Notes: generated by a model from the sequence alone, not told the origin. A DNA stretch of 64,000 nt from Allobosea sp. Root483D1 (GCF_001429505.1 NZ_LMJW01000003.1:7658-71657); one strand, 5' to 3'. Shown: positions 1 through 9,810, counted from the stretch's first letter. A program made the numbers and translations.

Positions 1-47
1 ACCGATCGATCGGGGTGCGACACGGGTAGACTGCGAAGTTTAATAAG

Positions 48-92
48 ATGAAGTACTTGAAAGACTTGCGCGAGCAAAATCGAGAGGCCTAA
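48..92 (+). CDS. Possible 14-residue leader ORF upstream of zorA
   Basis: A short open frame, ATG at 48 to TAA at 90-92, would encode MKYLKDLREQNREA. It ends 13 nt before the zorA start, just ahead of the AAAAGG that serves as the zorA ribosome site. An in-frame TAG at 27-29 means it is not the tail of a longer gene. It is Lys/Arg/Glu rich and has no recognisable domain. It could be a translated leader coupled to zorA or simply chance; no clear Shine-Dalgarno precedes it. Confidence 0.2.
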   Translation: MKYLKDLREQNREA

Positions 93-105
93 AAGGTACC
101 TGGGT

Positions 106-2076
106 ATGGGGAGACGAAGCATGCGCGGGCTCTTTATCGCGACGACGCGATTCGTTTTGTTCTGGGCGATACCCGTCGCTTTTGTTTTCGCCGCCGAGCT
201 TCTCCTTCCACAGGTGAACTACCGGCTTGCCTACGACACCGTTGTGAGCGCCGCAGGCGGAAACATTGAAGGTATCAGCCAGCCGGAATTCGCCTATGCG
301 CTGGCCGCAATACTATTCGTCTTCGCCATCGGCTTGGCGGCAGCCTTCATGCTGCTCCACGTTCTCCCGGTCATCCTCGCGCTTTCACGAGCCAAGCAGA
401 TGATCCAGGCTGCTGGGGGTAGGAGCAGGAACCGCGCGGAGGTTCGAAAGAGCTTCGCGTCCGGGTTTGAACGGCTGCGACAGCACCTCGCGCGCCGTTG
501 GCTGATCGGCCACGCTTGGGTTGAGTTCGAGGAGACCCTTTTCGATATCGACAGTCCGGACGCAATTGGCAACACGGTGCGCCCGCAAGTCTTTTTCAAC
601 GCCAGCTTGGCGCGCGAAAGACTGGCAGGGCTGAAGATGATGAACGCCGTGCCTGGCTACTTCGTGGGCATTGGCCTGCTGCTAACTTTTGTCGGTCTGG
701 TCCTCGCCCTTTACAAGGCAGGCACCGCCGCCGCGGCCGGCGACGCCAACGTTATGGCTGCGGAGATGGGCAAGCTGCTGCAGATAGCGACGTTCAAGTT
801 TTCGACATCGATCGCGGGACTCGGCGCGTCGATCATCCTTTCGATCGTCTTTCGTTGGTTCTTCGTGCTGATCGAAAGCGCCTTCGATCGCTTCAACGCC
901 GCGCTCGAGCGCGGCCTGCTCTACCACGCGCCACAGTCGATCGCGATGGAGATGAACCGCACCATGCACGATCAGCTGGTTCAGCTGAAGGACATCACGC
1001 AGGGCGACTTTTTCACACGCATGGGCGAGGAGATAGCACCGCGCCTCAACACGGCGATCAGCGATGCTATGGGCCCGGTCACTGAACAGATTGGCAGTGC
1101 GGTCGGCAGCCTAACGGCGAACAGCCAGACTGGCGTTGCAAGGATGATGGAGTCCTTTGTCAGCTCGCTGCAGAGCGGTGCTGGCACCGAGATGCGCGAG
1201 CTCGCCGCCACCCTGAAACAGCTGCAGATGGCGATGACCGAGATGCAGTCAAACGTCCGTGGCAGCGGCGATGCCTTCTCCGACAAGCTCTCGAAGGCGG
1301 CCGACAATCTCAACCTCATGATCGAACGCGCCGGCCAGAGCTTCGAGACGAGCTCGGGACAGAGCCGCGACGCGCTGGCCTCGGTCGTCGAGACGCTGCG
1401 CCAGACCATGGAAAAGGCGAATGCCGACATGGATGCTGCGCTGGGCAAAGCGGCCAGCGGCGCCTCGGCGAAGCTCGAGACGGCAATGGGAACGGTCATG
1501 GGAAAGCTCGACGAGCAGATTGTCGGCGTTGGCGAAAGTTTCGCCGCCCTGGCGCGTTCGATGCAGGCGATCGAGGGAGCGTTGTCCAGCCAGCGCGCCG
1601 CGCTGGAGGGCGCGACGGTGGAGGCACACAACGCCGCGAAGGCGTTCACTGAAACGGCCGGCAGTGTCCGCACCGCAGCTGTCCCACTTACGAAGGTCGG
1701 TGAGCAATTCACTAACGCTACAGAACAACTGGCAACTAGCGTCTCGACCACGCTGGAGACGCTCAACGGCGCCAAGGTCGAGATCGCGGCGCTCGCCGCA
1801 AACCTCGATGCGACCAACACGACGACAAACGAATTCTGGAACGGCTTTTCGTCAAAATTCGATGAGGTCGACACTGCGCTGGGCAAGGCAGTCAAGACGC
1901 TGTCGGAAACGTCACTCGACCACCAGCAGCGCCTTCAGGAGCATGTGCGCCAAGTTGACCAGGGGCTAACCGAGGCCATCCAAAAAATGGCACCAATGCT
2001 GACGAGCATTTCAGACAGCGCAGAGTCAATTGCCGACAGCTTAGAAAAAACTACGTCACTGGAAGCAGCGGAATAA
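106..2076 (+). CDS. zorA: Zorya anti-phage system protein ZorA (MotA/ExbB-like)
   Basis: Inner-membrane, MotA/TolQ-like ring subunit of the Zorya defence motor. In characterised systems ZorA5-ZorB2 senses phage entry and signals to cytoplasmic effectors. Hydrophobic segments lie at about residues 9-33, 64-93, 182-203 and 232-257. From about 260 to 656 the protein is one long Ala/Ser/Thr/Glu-rich helical region, matching the cytoplasmic ZorA tail. The length of 656 aa is within the family range. The ATG at 106 follows AAAAGG with about 9 nt spacing; an in-frame ATG at 121 is the alternative. It is followed after 24 nt by zorB. The assignment rests on the MotA-like fold pattern plus the exact zorABCD order. 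Confidence 0.93.
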   Translation: MGRRSMRGLFIATTRFVLFWAIPVAFVFAAELLLPQVNYRLAYDTVVSAAGGNIEGISQPEFAYALAAILFVFAIGLAAAFMLLHVLPVILALSRAKQMIQAAGGRSRNRAEVRKSFASGFERLRQHLARRWLIGHAWVEFEETLFDIDSPDAIGNTVRPQVFFNASLARERLAGLKMMNAVPGYFVGIGLLLTFVGLVLALYKAGTAAAAGDANVMAAEMGKLLQIATFKFSTSIAGLGASIILSIVFRWFFVLIESAFDRFNAALERGLLYHAPQSIAMEMNRTMHDQLVQLKDITQGDFFTRMGEEIAPRLNTAISDAMGPVTEQIGSAVGSLTANSQTGVARMMESFVSSLQSGAGTEMRELAATLKQLQMAMTEMQSNVRGSGDAFSDKLSKAADNLNLMIERAGQSFETSSGQSRDALASVVETLRQTMEKANADMDAALGKAASGASAKLETAMGTVMGKLDEQIVGVGESFAALARSMQAIEGALSSQRAALEGATVEAHNAAKAFTETAGSVRTAAVPLTKVGEQFTNATEQLATSVSTTLETLNGAKVEIAALAANLDATNTTTNEFWNGFSSKFDEVDTALGKAVKTLSETSLDHQQRLQEHVRQVDQGLTEAIQKMAPMLTSISDSAESIADSLEKTTSLEAAE

Positions 2077-2100
2077 GGTCAAAGCGACCGGGGCGGAAAC

Positions 2101-3021
2101 ATGATCGCAGCAGAAACCGACGAAAGCGCCGGAAGCCATGCCGAGGATGACGAAAACTATTTCGTCTCAATGACCGACATGATGGTCGGAATCCTGTTTA
2201 TATTCATCATCATGCTAATGGTGTTTGCGCTAAATTTCCAGAAGCAAACCGACCAGACAGAGATGCTTACCAAGCAGCAGCGTCAGCAAATTGAGAGAGC
2301 ACAGCACTTGGCTCGGCAAATTGCCAACCTCCAGACCCGCATCGATACTGAAGTAAGCGAGATCAACAAGGCGGACAAGGCGCGGGCTACCCTGCTCGAA
2401 ACGGTCCGGGCTCGGCTCGAGGCAGTGGGGTTAAAAGTGACAATCGACAGCTCTACTGGCGTCTTACGTTTGGCGGAGGATGCGATCGAATTCGCGTCTG
2501 ATAATTCCACGCTCGACAGGACCGCTTCGGCCAATGTCGACGCGCTGTCGAAGGTACTTCTCGACGTCTTGCCGGCCTATTCCGCCTGTGCATCAGACGC
2601 AACTTGCCCTCGGCACAGCGGATACACGGTCGAGACCGTGTTTATTGAAGGGCATACCGACCGAACGGGACAGGATAGCCGCAACTGGCAACTGTCTACC
2701 GAACGAGCGGTCAATACATATCGGCGGATCGTCGACAACTTCCCCGGTCTTCGCAACCTGAAGAATTCGGCAAACCGGGAGGTGCTTTCTGTCTCGGGGT
2801 ACGCCTACACGCGACCGGCGACTAACAGAGAAGACCCTGACGGTCGCAAGATAAACCGCCGGATCGACCTTCGTTTTGTCATGGAAGCTGATCGCGAGAA
2901 ACGTCTGACAGAAGTAACAAACCTACTTGAGCAGATGAAGCAGCAGGTCGAAACGCTGCAGGAATCGGCGCGCGCAGGATTGCCAGTTTCAAAACGACCA
3001 GCACCGAATGTCGCTCCGTGA
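2101..3021 (+). CDS. zorB: Zorya system protein ZorB (MotB/OmpA-like)
   Basis: Stator-like partner of ZorA, anchored in peptidoglycan. A single hydrophobic segment at about residues 27-47 is preceded by Asp26 within SMTDMMVG, the position of the proton-channel Asp in MotB-type proteins. A coiled region spans about 48-105. A C-terminal OmpA-like domain at about 170-265 carries the typical motif E183-G-H-T-D187, with the arginines of NRRIDLRF further on. The 306-aa length fits the ZorB family. The gene ends in GTGA, which overlaps the GTG start of zorC by 4 nt, indicating translational coupling. Confidence 0.93.
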   Translation: MIAAETDESAGSHAEDDENYFVSMTDMMVGILFIFIIMLMVFALNFQKQTDQTEMLTKQQRQQIERAQHLARQIANLQTRIDTEVSEINKADKARATLLETVRARLEAVGLKVTIDSSTGVLRLAEDAIEFASDNSTLDRTASANVDALSKVLLDVLPAYSACASDATCPRHSGYTVETVFIEGHTDRTGQDSRNWQLSTERAVNTYRRIVDNFPGLRNLKNSANREVLSVSGYAYTRPATNREDPDGRKINRRIDLRFVMEADREKRLTEVTNLLEQMKQQVETLQESARAGLPVSKRPAPNVAP

Positions 3022-4397
3022 GCACACTTTTGAAGGACGCTATCAGCGAGCTGTTGATACGGCACGGTCCGTCGAGAGCCCCGGCCATCGAGCCGTCCGT
3101 GCTGAGACTGGCGCGCAGGCTTCCGGAGGGCAGGGGCGATCTGCGTGGCGCCAAGAACTACGAGGAGATCGCGGTCCGGCTCAAGACTGCGCTCGGGCGT
3201 GGCGAGCGCCTTACCAAAGCACAGGCGCGCGATGGTGCATGGTGTCTTTGGGAAACCGAGGTCGCGATCGCGGAAGAGCCTGATCTCCTCAAGGCGTTCC
3301 TAGCCCAGGTGCGAGCGCTCAGGCACAAGGCATCCTCGCGTGTGCTCGCATTCTCCTACTTGATCAGCTTCCAAGCTGGCGGACCGGGTTTCGCCGCCGT
3401 CGCTTCGGTGTTGCGAGACCTAGCATCCGTGATGGGAGAACCGTTTGAGGTGTTGCATCATAAGTTGCAGATCTTCGACGAGGAACAGGGGCCTCGCCTG
3501 ATAGGCGATGCGGCATTCGCCAAACGCAAATCGCCTGCAACAATTCTTGAAGAGAGCGGCCTGCGGCTGCAGCAGGTTCTGGCCGGCGGCTATGTGGAGC
3601 CCTGCTCCCGGCGCGTCCTGCAGCGCGCCGCCGAGGATCTGCGCCTACCGGCGCTGGAGCGCCTGGATTTCATCCAGCTCGTTGCGGTGAAAGGCGGCAA
3701 GCTGAATTTTCCAACTCACAAGGATTTGGTGGCCAACGCGCTGCTGCTCCCGCACCGTGACCGCGAAGTAGAAAAGAGTATCAAGGATCGCACGCTCGAC
3801 TTCTTAGTGTCGCTCGAGGGCCTCGGCGATCCCCGTACGAGGAGCGGCAACTGGGTTGGCATCCCGCAGGCGCGTGATGTCGCGATCAACTGGCTCACCG
3901 AGCTTGCGCTGCGGCAATTCCTCGATGTTGTCGCGGCGGTCAACCCGAATGTTAACTGGCCGTACCGCCGCAGGTTCTGGGAGGCGATGCACAAGTCCGG
4001 CGCGATAAGCGGCGCGTGGCTGGTGCTGGACAGTGAGGGAACAAAGGAGGCTCATCGGCGGTTCGGTCGCAACGTGCCATTCGGGCGATTTGGCTATGGC
4101 AGCAGCGGCGTGCAGGCTGGCCACGCCGTGCTGCTGCTCCGGATTGGATCGGGCGTGTGCGCCGAGTGGAGCTTCGATGGCAAATGCCGCTTCTGGGCCG
4201 ATGCTCAGCGCAAAGGGGCACCGGAGCTCTACAAGCCGCAGTATGACGCCGACGAACTCAGAACCGGCAACCGCTACGCTCCGGTCGAGGAAATCGTCCA
4301 CATTCCCCATCAGGGTCAAAACGCCTGGCAGCATAAGGCTGCACGCCGGATTTCATTGATGACCGGCGAACGCTTCAATTCCAGGGACTACATGTGA
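3018..4397 (+). CDS. zorC: Zorya system protein ZorC (EH_Signature domain)
   Basis: Cytoplasmic type I Zorya component; in studied systems ZorC binds DNA and works with the ZorD nuclease/helicase. The C-terminal third has the pattern that names the EH_Signature domain: a Glu in CAEWSFDGK (about residue 385) and a His in IVHIPH, followed by a Trp/His-rich NAWQHK segment. A conserved Trp/Arg block (NWPYRRRFW) precedes it. At 459 aa it is somewhat shorter than the E. coli protein. The GTG start at 3018 overlaps the zorB stop, and its own stop overlaps the zorD GTG, so all downstream genes are coupled. The N-terminal 150 residues have no feature I recognise. Confidence 0.88.
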   Translation: MSTLLKDAISELLIRHGPSRAPAIEPSVLRLARRLPEGRGDLRGAKNYEEIAVRLKTALGRGERLTKAQARDGAWCLWETEVAIAEEPDLLKAFLAQVRALRHKASSRVLAFSYLISFQAGGPGFAAVASVLRDLASVMGEPFEVLHHKLQIFDEEQGPRLIGDAAFAKRKSPATILEESGLRLQQVLAGGYVEPCSRRVLQRAAEDLRLPALERLDFIQLVAVKGGKLNFPTHKDLVANALLLPHRDREVEKSIKDRTLDFLVSLEGLGDPRTRSGNWVGIPQARDVAINWLTELALRQFLDVVAAVNPNVNWPYRRRFWEAMHKSGAISGAWLVLDSEGTKEAHRRFGRNVPFGRFGYGSSGVQAGHAVLLLRIGSGVCAEWSFDGKCRFWADAQRKGAPELYKPQYDADELRTGNRYAPVEEIVHIPHQGQNAWQHKAARRISLMTGERFNSRDYM

Positions 4398-7393
4398 AAG
4401 CCACCTTCACCCATTTGGTGCAGCCCGACGGCGTGTTGCTTAAGCTCCAGCGGCGGCGCTTGCTCAGCTGGCAGCCATTGCCGGTGAAGGACTGGCACCT
4501 GGCTGACGGCAAGCAGGGTGCCGCCGCTCGCTTCCTGCTGCCAGGGGTGGAGGCAGGCGACAGCGTCGAGCGCGAAGGTGGCATCTTTGTGCCTCACCCG
4601 CTGGTCGCATCGCTGCCGGGGACCGTCGCAGAAGCTGCCGGTCTCCCGCCGCTCGGTACGCTGTCGATCACGCTCGCCTTCGAGCGCATCATGACCGATC
4701 CCAAGGCGCGTATCCGTGCCAGCTGGTACGATCACGAGGAGAATCGGATCCGCATCACGCGGGTCGGCGCACTCGCCACTTGGGGCGCCATCGAAGGCCG
4801 TCTGTCGCGGCCTCTCTACGAGCTTGCCGAAGCGATCGACGGCTACAACAAGACTGAAGGAAAGAACGCTGAGACCCGTATTGCCGCATGGGGGGTGGTC
4901 CAGGCTGCGCTGAAGCGCACCACCGAGGACGAGCTGCGCAGCGACGACAACTATCTTACCAGCCTGACCGTCTACCAAGCCGGCGCGGTGGCGCTGGACG
5001 TGATCGAAACCGCGAGCGGACCCGACTTCTTCCCGGTGGTCATGGGCCGCGAGAAGGCCGCTACCCTCGCAGATAATACAGCGGCGCCCGATGAGGATGG
5101 TGAAGCGCCGCCGGCGCAGCGTGACCTCATTTCGGACGCGCTGCTGCCGCGAGCCATGCAGCAGCGATTCTCGCGCGAGATGTTTGCCGGCGAGTCCAGA
5201 AGCCGCGACGCCTATGTGCTGGACCGAAATGTCTTCCTAGTGCTTGATCCGTCGCTGAAGACTGCACTCGATGTCATCCGCCGCAAGCGCGCCGCGCCGA
5301 AAGCGGAGCGTATTGCCTTCCTGAAAAACCCGCGAGCTGAGATCGCCGCCGCGATTGGCGACGAGAGTGGCGAGACGACTTTGTCGCTGCTGGTCGAGAC
5401 CTGGCAATATTCCGAGCGCGTGCTGGGGCTGGGCGTGTGGGAGCCGCCAGCGATTCCGTGGCTCATGACTAAGTCCGGCCAGTGGTTACCCGAGCGCTTT
5501 CCCTGTCGCATCGGCAACGAAGTCATCGAACTCGACCGCAAGGCGTTCCAGACGCTCAAGAGCGAAGTCGCCCGCGCCACGGCCAGCGATGAGAAGGAAA
5601 TCACCGTAGATGGCCAGCATTTCCATGTTGTCGACGTTCAGGCCGCGTTTGTGCAGCTCGGCCTGGACCCATCAGGCAATGGACAGATGGAGGAGCCGCC
5701 AGCGCGTCCGGACATGCCGGAGCAGGCTGAACCCGATCTAGGCACCCCGCCGGGCGTCAATGTCGATGACCGCCTCGTCATCCGGCAGAACATCGACGGC
5801 AAGGAGTTCTGGGTCTCCTATTCGCCGCGCGTGGTCGCCGCTGACGTGGCGTTCCCCCGCGCACCGCTCGTCGCCACACGTCCGAAACCGCACCAGACCA
5901 CCGGCTTCGCCTGGCTCGTGGATGCCTACAGGGCCGGCTGGCCCGGTGTTCTGCTCGCCGACGACATGGGGCTCGGCAAGACTTTCCAGGCACTGGCGTT
6001 CTTGGCTTGGGTGCGAGAGAACCGCCGCAAGGCAGGTCTTGATCGCGGCGCCCAGAACAAGCCTATCCTGATCGTCGCGCCGACGGCCCTGCTGCGCAAC
6101 TGGATCGATGAAGCCGAACGGCATCTCGAGCCCGGTGCGCTTGGCGAGCGCGTCGACGCGTTCGGCTCGAGCCTGCGCCACCTCAAGGGGCCAAAGGACG
6201 AGCACTGGACGCCGGAGACAGCGATCCATGTCGACGAATTGCGCAACGCCAACTGGGTGCTGACCACGTACGAAACGCTGGCCGACAATCACCGCGCCTT
6301 TGCACGTGTTGCCTTCAGTGTCGCCGTCTTCGACGAGGCGCAGAAGATCAAGTCGCCCGGTGCCATTAACACGCAGTCCGCCAAGGCAATGAACGCCGAG
6401 TTCGTGCTCGGCCTCACCGGCACGCCGATCGAGAACCGGCTCGCCGATTTGTGGTGCATCATGGACCGGGTCGTGCCTGGTTACCTTGGTGACCTGAAGA
6501 GCTTTGTCTCGACCTACGAGCAGGGCGGCGATGAAGAGCTGAAGCGGCTGAAAGAAAGTCTCGACAAAGCTCCGGAGGGAAGCCGCGGGCCCGCGGTGCT
6601 GTTGCGGCGCATGAAGGCCGAGATTCTCGAAGGCCTGCCCACCCGCCAGTTCAAGAACGTGCGGGTCGAGATGCCGGCCGAGCAGGCGCAGGCCTACAGC
6701 AACGCGGTGCGCAAAGCACAGATTGGCGGCGCGACGCAGGGCGACATGCTGCGGGCGATCCATGTCTTTCGCGGTGTGTCGCTTCATCCTAGCGGCGCGC
6801 GCGACTGCGACCCACTCGACAAGGACTCTGTTCGGCGCTGGTTCTCGCAGTCAGCGCGCATGCGCCACGCCATCGCCGTGCTGGGAGAGCTAAACAGAAC
6901 AAAGGAAAAAGCGCTTGTCTTCATTGAAGACCTGGAAATCCAGGCGCTGTTCGCCGCTGCGATCGCAACGCATCTCGACCTCGAGCGACAGCCCGCCATC
7001 ATTAATGGTGGGGTTCCGGGCGAAAAGCGGCTGGAGATCGTCGACCGCTTCCAAGCTTCGCCGGCGCCTTTCGATCTTCTCGTGCTGTCGCCCAAGGCAG
7101 CTGGCGTCGGCCTGACCATCACGGCGGCCAATCATGTCATCCATCTGTCGCGCTGGTGGAACCCCGCGGTCGAGGACCAGTGCAACGATCGCTGCTATCG
7201 CATCGGTCAACAAAAGCCGGTGACGGTGCACGTGCCTATCGCGGTGCATCCGCACTATGGCGAGGCGTCCTTCGACGTGAAGTTGGATCAACTCCTGGAA
7301 AATAAGCGCCAACTGTCGCGCGACATGCTGATGCCGCCGGTCGCTGATGGCGACGTCCAGCAGCTGTTCGGTCAGACGGTGCGAAGCGTCTAG
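4394..7393 (+). CDS. zorD: Zorya system protein ZorD (SNF2-family helicase/nuclease)
   Basis: Effector of type I Zorya, an SF2 SNF2-like translocase thought to degrade invading DNA. The helicase core starts near residue 495 (KPHQTTGFAWL). Walker A is DDMGLGKT at about 522-529, motif II is a DEAQ box at about 646, and motif III is LTGTPIENR at about 673. The C-lobe ends with QCNDRCYRIGQ at about 928. The first roughly 480 residues are the family-specific N-terminal part, where a nuclease function would be expected; I cannot point to catalytic residues there. The 999-aa length is near the family's. It starts with GTG and is coupled to zorC. Its TAG stop lies in a CTAG shared with the opposing helicase gene. 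Confidence 0.92.
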   Translation: MKATFTHLVQPDGVLLKLQRRRLLSWQPLPVKDWHLADGKQGAAARFLLPGVEAGDSVEREGGIFVPHPLVASLPGTVAEAAGLPPLGTLSITLAFERIMTDPKARIRASWYDHEENRIRITRVGALATWGAIEGRLSRPLYELAEAIDGYNKTEGKNAETRIAAWGVVQAALKRTTEDELRSDDNYLTSLTVYQAGAVALDVIETASGPDFFPVVMGREKAATLADNTAAPDEDGEAPPAQRDLISDALLPRAMQQRFSREMFAGESRSRDAYVLDRNVFLVLDPSLKTALDVIRRKRAAPKAERIAFLKNPRAEIAAAIGDESGETTLSLLVETWQYSERVLGLGVWEPPAIPWLMTKSGQWLPERFPCRIGNEVIELDRKAFQTLKSEVARATASDEKEITVDGQHFHVVDVQAAFVQLGLDPSGNGQMEEPPARPDMPEQAEPDLGTPPGVNVDDRLVIRQNIDGKEFWVSYSPRVVAADVAFPRAPLVATRPKPHQTTGFAWLVDAYRAGWPGVLLADDMGLGKTFQALAFLAWVRENRRKAGLDRGAQNKPILIVAPTALLRNWIDEAERHLEPGALGERVDAFGSSLRHLKGPKDEHWTPETAIHVDELRNANWVLTTYETLADNHRAFARVAFSVAVFDEAQKIKSPGAINTQSAKAMNAEFVLGLTGTPIENRLADLWCIMDRVVPGYLGDLKSFVSTYEQGGDEELKRLKESLDKAPEGSRGPAVLLRRMKAEILEGLPTRQFKNVRVEMPAEQAQAYSNAVRKAQIGGATQGDMLRAIHVFRGVSLHPSGARDCDPLDKDSVRRWFSQSARMRHAIAVLGELNRTKEKALVFIEDLEIQALFAAAIATHLDLERQPAIINGGVPGEKRLEIVDRFQASPAPFDLLVLSPKAAGVGLTITAANHVIHLSRWWNPAVEDQCNDRCYRIGQQKPVTVHVPIAVHPHYGEASFDVKLDQLLENKRQLSRDMLMPPVADGDVQQLFGQTVRSV

Positions 7394-9474
7394 GGAAGCG
7401 CTGCCTCCGCAAGGAAGGGCGAAAGGATCGTCACCTTGTCGCCGATGCGCCCCGACGCGGTTAGGATCAGCCTTTTGCGCGCCCGCGTCATGGCCACGTA
7501 AAACAGCCGCCGTTCGCTCTCGAGCTTGCGCTCGTCATCGGCATAGCGGAGCGGCCAGATGCCGTCGACGACGTCGAGCATGACCACGGTGTCGAACTCG
7601 CGGCCCTTGGCGCGCAGCGCCGTCATCAGGTGCACAGGCTTCTTCCAGACGTCGCTATCGGTGTCGCTGTCCATTCCGGGTAGCTTGACCAACGTGTCCT
7701 TGGCCTTTTCCAGATCGTCAACGAAGGCCTGGAAGTCGGTGCCATAGCGTTCCGAGAATTCGACGAGATAGAGAAAGGGCGGATCGGCTAGGAAAATGTC
7801 CTCAGCGCCGCGCCCATAGTCCTGCCGGAAACCGGAATAAAGGTTCTGAAGTGCCTCTATCGCAGCGCGCACTGTCGGCGCATGGATCAGCTGGCGCAGC
7901 TTGATGGCGAAGTTGGCCGCCGTCGCGCCTTTGTCGCTCTGCCCACGGATCGGGCCGTCATAGGTCTCCAACTGGTCGATCGCTGCGTCGTAGGATTTCG
8001 GTCGCGCCAGCCGGATGTGGCGCGCCATCGCATCTGCTTCCGCCTTGCGCAGCGGATAGCGTTGGACCGAATTACAGAGCGCCATCACATCGTCTACGAT
8101 AGTTGGCACCGCCACGCCCAGCCCCGCCATGGTCCGCGTCCTCAGCGCTCCAAGCAGCCTATCGAAGGTCTCGGAGAGGAAAAGGTGCAGGTCTTCGGCG
8201 GCGCAAAACGGAATGTCATCGCGCGCCAGCAGGATCTGATAGGGAATCAACTGCGCCCGCTTGCGCGACAGCAGCGCCATGCGTGCGCCGGGCGCCTTGC
8301 TGCGGACGAAGACGTGAATCTCGGATAGCACATTCTCGGTGGAATCCAGGAACGTCGCACCTCTGTGCATGTCCACAACGGCATCCGTGGTCGACACCGG
8401 GTGCATCGTCTTAGCGACACGCCGCTTGTTATGGGCGATCAGCCGCGCCGATTTCCCTACAATGTTACGCGGGCTGCGGTAATTCTTCTCGAGGATATAG
8501 GTGGCAAAGTGCCGGCCTAGATGCCGGTCGGGCTCAAGGATGAAGTCAGGCGCCGCGCCCCGCCATTCGAAGATCGCCTGGTCGTCGTCGCCGACGATCG
8601 TTAGCGCCGCCTGATTTAGCTCGGCAACGCTCATGATCAGCGCGAGGTCGAGCGGATTAATGTCCTGGAATTCGTCAACCAAGATCTGAGTGATGGACGT
8701 ACCCTTCGCCACCGCCATTCCGGCGTTGAGCTGGCGCCGCTGGTCGAGCCAGGCGCCGTATTTCTGGTCCTCGAGCGTAAATGAGCCGGTTGCATACTGC
8801 TGCGCGCATGCATTTTTGAAGAATGGCAACGCCACTTCCAGGAAGGGCTCTTGGCGCCTGTTCGGCAACACACCTAGCTCTTCCAGCCGCTCGATGTACT
8901 CATGAATCAGGGGCATCAGGCCGAGTTCGGTCAGCGCATCCAGCCGATCGTCGGCCATACGCAGTGAGCCATCTTCATGGTCGAAACCGAGCGTCTTCAT
9001 CATATCGAGCAGCCCGGCAAGCAGCTTTGGCAACTTGAAGGGCTGGTGCTTCATACCCCGCTCGAGCGCCGGCACGGCCGACCAGGCTGGTGCAAGTACG
9101 GTCTTAATCATGGTGGCGCGTTCGAACTCGGAGACGTGCAGGCGCGGCGACGCCGACATTGCTTTCAGCCGCCTGTGGCCCCAGCCATTCAGTGTCACCA
9201 CGTCGGCCCGCGAGGCAAAGTCGACAAAATCCGGTCCGCTCAGCCTCGCCTTCAACTCGTCGCGCGCTGCGCGCGTGAACGATACGATGAGAAATCTGGA
9301 ATCCGGTGCGCGGCGATACAGTTCAGCGCAGCGATGCAGCAGCGATAGCGTCTTGCCGCTGCCCGCTGGCGCCAGCAGGCGGATGTCGCGCTCGGGCGCT
9401 TGCACGAAGGACAGCTGCGTCCCGTCAAGGCCGCCATAACCTGCGTTGGGTGTGGTGATATTCACGATGCCCAA
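7390..9474 (-). CDS. UvrD/PcrA-like superfamily 1 DNA helicase
   Basis: ATP-dependent 3'-5' SF1 helicase of the UvrD/Rep type. Visible motifs in order: APAGSGKT (Walker A, about 35-42), SFTRAARDEL (motif Ia), VDEFQD (Walker B, about 266), GDDDQAIFEWRG (motif III), NYRSPRNI (motif IV), AKGREFDTVVML (motif V) and YVAMTRARKRL (motif VI, near 660). At 694 aa it is UvrD sized but lacks the nuclease extension of AddA/RecB. No ATG is available: the open frame begins with TTG at 9474 and an in-frame GTG lies at 9465. It runs toward zorD and the two share CTAG, giving a 4-nt convergent overlap. This may be an accessory of the Zorya island rather than the housekeeping uvrD; the link is inference. Confidence 0.85.
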   Translation of the reverse strand: MGIVNITTPNAGYGGLDGTQLSFVQAPERDIRLLAPAGSGKTLSLLHRCAELYRRAPDSRFLIVSFTRAARDELKARLSGPDFVDFASRADVVTLNGWGHRRLKAMSASPRLHVSEFERATMIKTVLAPAWSAVPALERGMKHQPFKLPKLLAGLLDMMKTLGFDHEDGSLRMADDRLDALTELGLMPLIHEYIERLEELGVLPNRRQEPFLEVALPFFKNACAQQYATGSFTLEDQKYGAWLDQRRQLNAGMAVAKGTSITQILVDEFQDINPLDLALIMSVAELNQAALTIVGDDDQAIFEWRGAAPDFILEPDRHLGRHFATYILEKNYRSPRNIVGKSARLIAHNKRRVAKTMHPVSTTDAVVDMHRGATFLDSTENVLSEIHVFVRSKAPGARMALLSRKRAQLIPYQILLARDDIPFCAAEDLHLFLSETFDRLLGALRTRTMAGLGVAVPTIVDDVMALCNSVQRYPLRKAEADAMARHIRLARPKSYDAAIDQLETYDGPIRGQSDKGATAANFAIKLRQLIHAPTVRAAIEALQNLYSGFRQDYGRGAEDIFLADPPFLYLVEFSERYGTDFQAFVDDLEKAKDTLVKLPGMDSDTDSDVWKKPVHLMTALRAKGREFDTVVMLDVVDGIWPLRYADDERKLESERRLFYVAMTRARKRLILTASGRIGDKVTILSPFLAEAALP

Positions 9475-9810
9475 ACCGCCTCGAGCATCCCCGCGGCCTT
9501 ATCTGCTTCTAGCGTCAGAATCGTCATTGCTTGGAACTCTTTCTAATAATCCTCTCTGATTTCCAATGGAACGTTAATGGCTGCGGGGTCCGCTAGTCGA
9601 GCGTTCTTGGCCTTGGCGCAGCCGCTTCAAATTGATGCTCGAAGGAATCGTCGGGTTGACAGCCAGTCCCTGAACTGAACTGCCGGGAAGCGGACGCTCC
9701 GAATGACGGCTATGGGCCAAATTTGGACACTTGGTGTTTGCTAAGGCCTATTTGCCCCCTGCAAGGCGCAGTAGGGTTTCACTTGACCACGGTCGAGGCC
9801 GCATTCTGGC
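9475..9810. other. Non-coding gap between helicase gene and IS630 remnant
   Basis: About 335 nt without a supportable gene. It must contain the promoter of the minus-strand helicase gene. I see no strong hairpin or recognisable ORF here. It may be debris from earlier insertions, since the IS element begins directly after it. Confidence 0.5.
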
